DNA from: Fusobacterium varium
GTDB taxonomy: Bacteria; Fusobacteriota; Fusobacteriia; Fusobacteriales; Fusobacteriaceae
Reading direction: 5' to 3'
Assembly: GCA_900637705.1 (NCBI GenBank)
Contig: LR134390.1
Location: forward strand, 2,852,001-2,916,000
DNA: 64,000 bases
Positions 61,416-64,000 of this stretch are shown one piece after another. Both the position numbers and the translations under genes were made by a program. Below the pieces are notes generated by a model. That model saw nothing but the letters and a program-made list of their open reading frames with translations. It was not told where the DNA came from and did no database searches. The number at the start of each line of letters is the position of its first letter. Within the stretch, counting starts at the first letter, position 1.

Positions 61416-61490
61416 ATGTTATTTAAGAATCTAAGGAGTATGCCACAATTAAATATTTGCAACATATTCCTGTACAAAAGGATTCTTTAA
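61416..61490 (+). CDS. Probable leader peptide upstream of a solute-binding protein
   Basis: A 24-codon ORF with AAGGAG 6 nt before its ATG. It starts MLFKNLRSMPQLNIC and ends NIFLYKRIL. A perfect promoter lies just upstream and an intrinsic terminator 85 nt downstream, before the gene for an amino-acid-type binding protein. Five leucines are spread through it, but there is no run of one residue, so the sensed amino acid is unclear. The last codons fall in a foldable region: ATGCCA and ATTAAA (61439-61452) can pair with TTTAAT and TGGCAT (61487-61499). Confidence 0.55.
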   Translation: MLFKNLRSMPQLNICNIFLYKRIL

Positions 61491-61574
61491 TATGGCATTA
61501 TTCATGATATAATATATATTTACAAAGATGGGATAAATTTCCCTGAGTATAATATTTCTATGAATGCGTTTGTT

Positions 61575-61615
61575 AAAGTACTGATTCTTTTTAGGAATCA
61601 GTACTTTTTTTAATT
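61575..61615 (+). terminator. Leader terminator upstream of the solute-binding protein
   Basis: A perfect 13-bp stem (61575-61587 with 61595-61607, 7-nt loop) followed by TTTTAATTTT. It lies between the consensus promoter and the gene at 61648, so expression of that gene requires read-through or antitermination. Confidence 0.85.
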
Positions 61616-61647
61616 TTAATCACTAATAAAACATGGAGGGAAAAATT

Positions 61648-62388
61648 ATGAAAAAACTTTTTAAACTATTTATGTTAACTGTACTATTAGTACTAGCTGC
61701 TGCTTGTGGAACTTCTAAAACAGAACAAGCAAAAGACAATAAAGTCTATGTAATAGGAACAAATGCTGAATATCCACCTTTTGAATATCTGGAAAATGAC
61801 CAAGTATGTGGTTTAGATGCTGATATTATCTCTGCAATAGCTCAAAAATTAAATATACAATATAAATGGTCTAATACAAATTTTGATGGTCTTATTCCTG
61901 CTCTTCAGACGAAGAAAATGGACGTTGTGATAGCTGGAATGAGTATTACTCCTGAAAGAGCTAAAGCTGTTAATTTTTCTATACCTTATCTTTCATCTAA
62001 TGTAGCTTTTATAGCAAATAAAAATAAACCTATCAACGGTATAGAAGATTTAGAAAATAAAAATTTTGGTGCTGAACTTGGAACTACAAAGGAAGCTGCT
62101 GCAAGAAAAATAAAAGGTGCAACTGTAACTCCTTTCTCTTCTAACACTGGAGCTCTTGTTGCTTTAAAAAGCAGTAAAATAGATGCTATTGTCCTTGACG
62201 AAAGTGTGGCTGTAAAATTTGTAGAAAATAACCCTGAACTTATGCTTGTAGGAACTCTTGAAGGAGAGCCTAAAGCCATTGCTTTCAATAAAGATGATAC
62301 AGAACTTATGGAGAAATTCAATAAAGCTCTTCAAGAACTTATTGATGATGGTACTATTCAAAAATTAAGAGAAAAATATGGTGTATAA
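61648..62388 (+). CDS. Amino-acid ABC transporter solute-binding lipoprotein
   Basis: A 246-residue lipoprotein with signal MKKLFKLFMLTVLLVLAAAC. The family 3 binding-protein fold is clear from VIGTNAEYPPFEYLENDQVCGLDADIISAIAQKL, MDVVIAGMSITPERAKAVNFSIPY and FGAELGTTKEAAARKI. The start at 61648 has GGAGGG upstream; the open frame begins five codons earlier at 61633. No permease or ATPase gene follows; instead an alcohol dehydrogenase and an aminotransferase do. It may pair with a transporter encoded elsewhere or serve a sensory role. The leader upstream suggests control by amino-acid supply. Confidence 0.9.
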   Translation: MKKLFKLFMLTVLLVLAAACGTSKTEQAKDNKVYVIGTNAEYPPFEYLENDQVCGLDADIISAIAQKLNIQYKWSNTNFDGLIPALQTKKMDVVIAGMSITPERAKAVNFSIPYLSSNVAFIANKNKPINGIEDLENKNFGAELGTTKEAAARKIKGATVTPFSSNTGALVALKSSKIDAIVLDESVAVKFVENNPELMLVGTLEGEPKAIAFNKDDTELMEKFNKALQELIDDGTIQKLREKYGV

Positions 62389-62400
62389 TGGAGGCTGTTT

Positions 62401-63460
62401 ATGTTTGAAAATTTTTCATTCACTTCTTATTTCATAGATAAAAATATATGGAAATACTTAAAAAATGAAATTCTTCTATATAATAATATCCTCATTATAA
62501 CTGGAGAAAATTCTTTTAATAGTATAAGGGAAAAACTTTTTCCCTTACTTGAGGAAAAAAATATTCGATTGAAAAATATCATGGGGAATGTTCTTATGAA
62601 CATGTTGATGATATATTGAAAAATACACTGAATAAAAAATTTGATCTTGTTCTTGGAATAGGTGGAGGAAAAGCTATTGACACAGCAAAGATAACAGCTT
62701 TTAAATTAGGGATAGATATATTTTCTATCCCTACTATTGCTTCTACCTGTTCAGCAACATCTGCCTTATCTGTTGTGTATAACAACGATGGAAGCTTTAA
62801 GGAATTTTTTGATTTTCCTTCTCCTCCTAAAAAAACCTTTATAGATTTAGAAACTATAAAATCTGCTCCAGAAAAATATATATGGGCTGGTATGGGAGAT
62901 ACACTTGCCAAATTTTATGAAGTAAGAATGAAATATGAATATGTTTCCAGCAAAAATAATGGAAAGATGACCTATCCAAATTCCTTAGGAAAGGAAATAA
63001 GCCATCTCTGCAAAACTGTTATACTTGAAAATGGTGTTTCTGCTTACTTTGCTGAAGATATCAATGAGGAATTTAAAAAAGTTGTCCTTGCTATAATAGT
63101 AAATACTGGAATGGTTTCTAATTTAGTAGAAGAATTTCTCAATGGAGCTATTGCTCATTCTGTTTTTTATGGTCTGACTCTGCTTCCTTCGCTGGAAAAA
63201 GAACATCTTCATGGAGAAGTAGTTGCATTTGGTATACTTGTTCAGCTCCTTCTTGAAGGGAAAAAAGAGGAATACAAACAACTTCTTCCTTTCTACAAAA
63301 AACTTTCTTTTCCAGCAAAATTATCAGAAGTAGTAAAAAAGATGAATTTGAAAAATTGGAAGATAAAGTTCTCTGGGCCATTTTAGCAGGGCCTGACATA
63401 ATAGATATGGAATTTAATATAAATAAAGAAAATTTAAAAGAAACACTTTTTTCATTGTAG
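62401..63460 (+). CDS. Iron-containing alcohol dehydrogenase / glycerol dehydrogenase family, frame broken twice
   Basis: About 353 residues when read across two breaks. The nucleotide-binding half includes LIITGENSFNSIREKL and GIGGGKAIDTAKITAFKLG, the family 2 (glycerol dehydrogenase) motif. STCSATSALSVVYNNDG follows and the metal-ligand region has AIAHSVFYGLT and HGEVVAFGILVQLLLEG. Breaks: the A5 at 62572-62576 (one added A gives KKYHGECSYEHVDDILKN) and the A6 at 63335-63340 (one added A gives KKDEFEKLEDKVLWAILAGPD and a stop at 63460). Members oxidise glycerol or reduce hydroxyketones. It starts 13 nt after the binding-protein gene and is probably co-transcribed. Confidence 0.82.
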
Positions 63461-63469
63461 GGGGTAAAA

Positions 63470-64000
63470 ATGAAAAGCTTTATTGCAGATAAATTTAAAG
63501 AAAGAAATTATTCCATGGGAAACAAAAAAGGATCTGAAACTTGTTCTCTTTCTCTTATTAATCTGGGAATAGGAGATTTAGATATACATACTGATGAACA
63601 TCTTATTGAACTGGCTATGATTGATGCTAAGAATGGGCATACTCATTATACTGATTCTTATGGATATCTTGAATTAAGAAAAGAAATATGTAAATATCAC
63701 AAAGAAAACTTTCAAAATTATGAATTTTCTCCTAAAGATGTTATGATAACTACTGGAGCTTGTCATGCTCTTTATCTTGTATTTAAAAGTATTTTGAATA
63801 AGGGAGAAGAAGCAATTCTTCTTGCACCATTTTTTCCAGTATATGCTGATCAGATAAAATTATCTGATGGAGTTCCTGTAACTGTAGAAACAAAAATTGA
63901 AAATAACTTTCAAATAATAAAAGAAGATTTAGAAAAGGCAATAACTCCAAAGACAAAATGTATAGTTGTAAATTCTCCATCTAATCCTACTGGTGTCTGC
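63470..64000 (+). CDS. Class I/II aminotransferase, 3' end cut by window
   Basis: 177 codons are visible from the ATG at 63470, which has GGGG 5 nt upstream and lies 10 nt after the dehydrogenase stop. The fold-type I N-terminal half is intact: INLGIGDLDIHTDEHLIE, THYTDSYGYLELRKEI, VMITTGACHALYLVFKSIL, LLAPFFPVYADQI and VVNSPSNPTGV, typical of aspartate/LL-diaminopimelate-like aminotransferases. The PLP lysine lies beyond the window. Substrate cannot be told. It is the third gene of a unit with the binding protein and dehydrogenase. Confidence 0.85.
   Translation, partial: MKSFIADKFKERNYSMGNKKGSETCSLSLINLGIGDLDIHTDEHLIELAMIDAKNGHTHYTDSYGYLELRKEICKYHKENFQNYEFSPKDVMITTGACHALYLVFKSILNKGEEAILLAPFFPVYADQIKLSDGVPVTVETKIENNFQIIKEDLEKAITPKTKCIVVNSPSNPTGVC

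Overview
This 64 kb window is AT-rich (roughly 30% G+C or less by eye) and reads as a Fusobacterium chromosome, most likely from the large-genome group (varium, ulcerans, mortiferum or relatives). The evidence is a giant type V autotransporter with the proline-rich N-terminal region typical of fusobacteria, a methionine gamma-lyase very close to the known F. nucleatum enzyme as I remember it, a type III glutamine synthetase, and two-membrane envelope genes beside an hrcA-grpE-dnaK operon with a perfect CIRCE. The genus is an inference; I could not run a 16S comparison.

Layout. 1-1371: the 5' four fifths of a 16S rRNA gene (minus strand) and its promoter. 1.5-8.2 kb: D-Ala-D-Ala carboxypeptidase, NifS/NifU, an acetyltransferase/endonuclease III reading frame, tyrS with an attenuator leader, and a DUF218 lipoprotein. 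8.3-19.2 kb: sulfur and amino-acid catabolism, with a malY-nhaC-mgl operon, a divergent MocR regulator, glnN, and a second nhaC with an M20 amidohydrolase under a near-copy of the same control region. 19.3-23 kb: aldo/keto reductase, RNase R, YqeK. 23.2-32.1 kb: a sugar-sulfate locus with GntR, SSS transporter, cytoplasmic sulfatase, second GntR, ROK kinase, AgaS isomerase, tagatose-bisphosphate aldolase and PfkB kinase. 32.4-37.4 kb: envelope and housekeeping genes (GerMN protein, amidase, YajC, DnaJ, aldose epimerase, Ogt). 37.5-41.1 kb: hrcA-grpE-dnaK. 41.2-44.1 kb: CtlX-type hydrolase, VWA protein, DUF2628 protein. 44.9-54.8 kb: one autotransporter of about 3,294 residues. 54.8-61 kb: glutathione peroxidase, Asp/Glu racemase and a five-gene peptide/nickel-type ABC transporter. 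61.3-64 kb: a leader peptide plus terminator, a solute-binding lipoprotein, an iron-type alcohol dehydrogenase and an aminotransferase cut by the window end.

The strongest new-looking signal is upstream of tyrS. A consensus promoter and good ribosome binding site are followed by a 17-codon ORF containing Tyr-Tyr-Tyr, then nested stems whose 5' strand is those Tyr codons, then an intrinsic terminator before tyrS. This is a complete ribosome-mediated tyrosine attenuator. A second promoter, short ORF and terminator set precedes the binding protein at 61.6 kb.

A caution for any user: nine genes are broken by thirteen frame changes, all of the same sign (one base missing) and nearly all in short A runs of the coding strand. 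I read these as under-called homopolymers in the assembly rather than gene decay, and I annotate the genes across the breaks.
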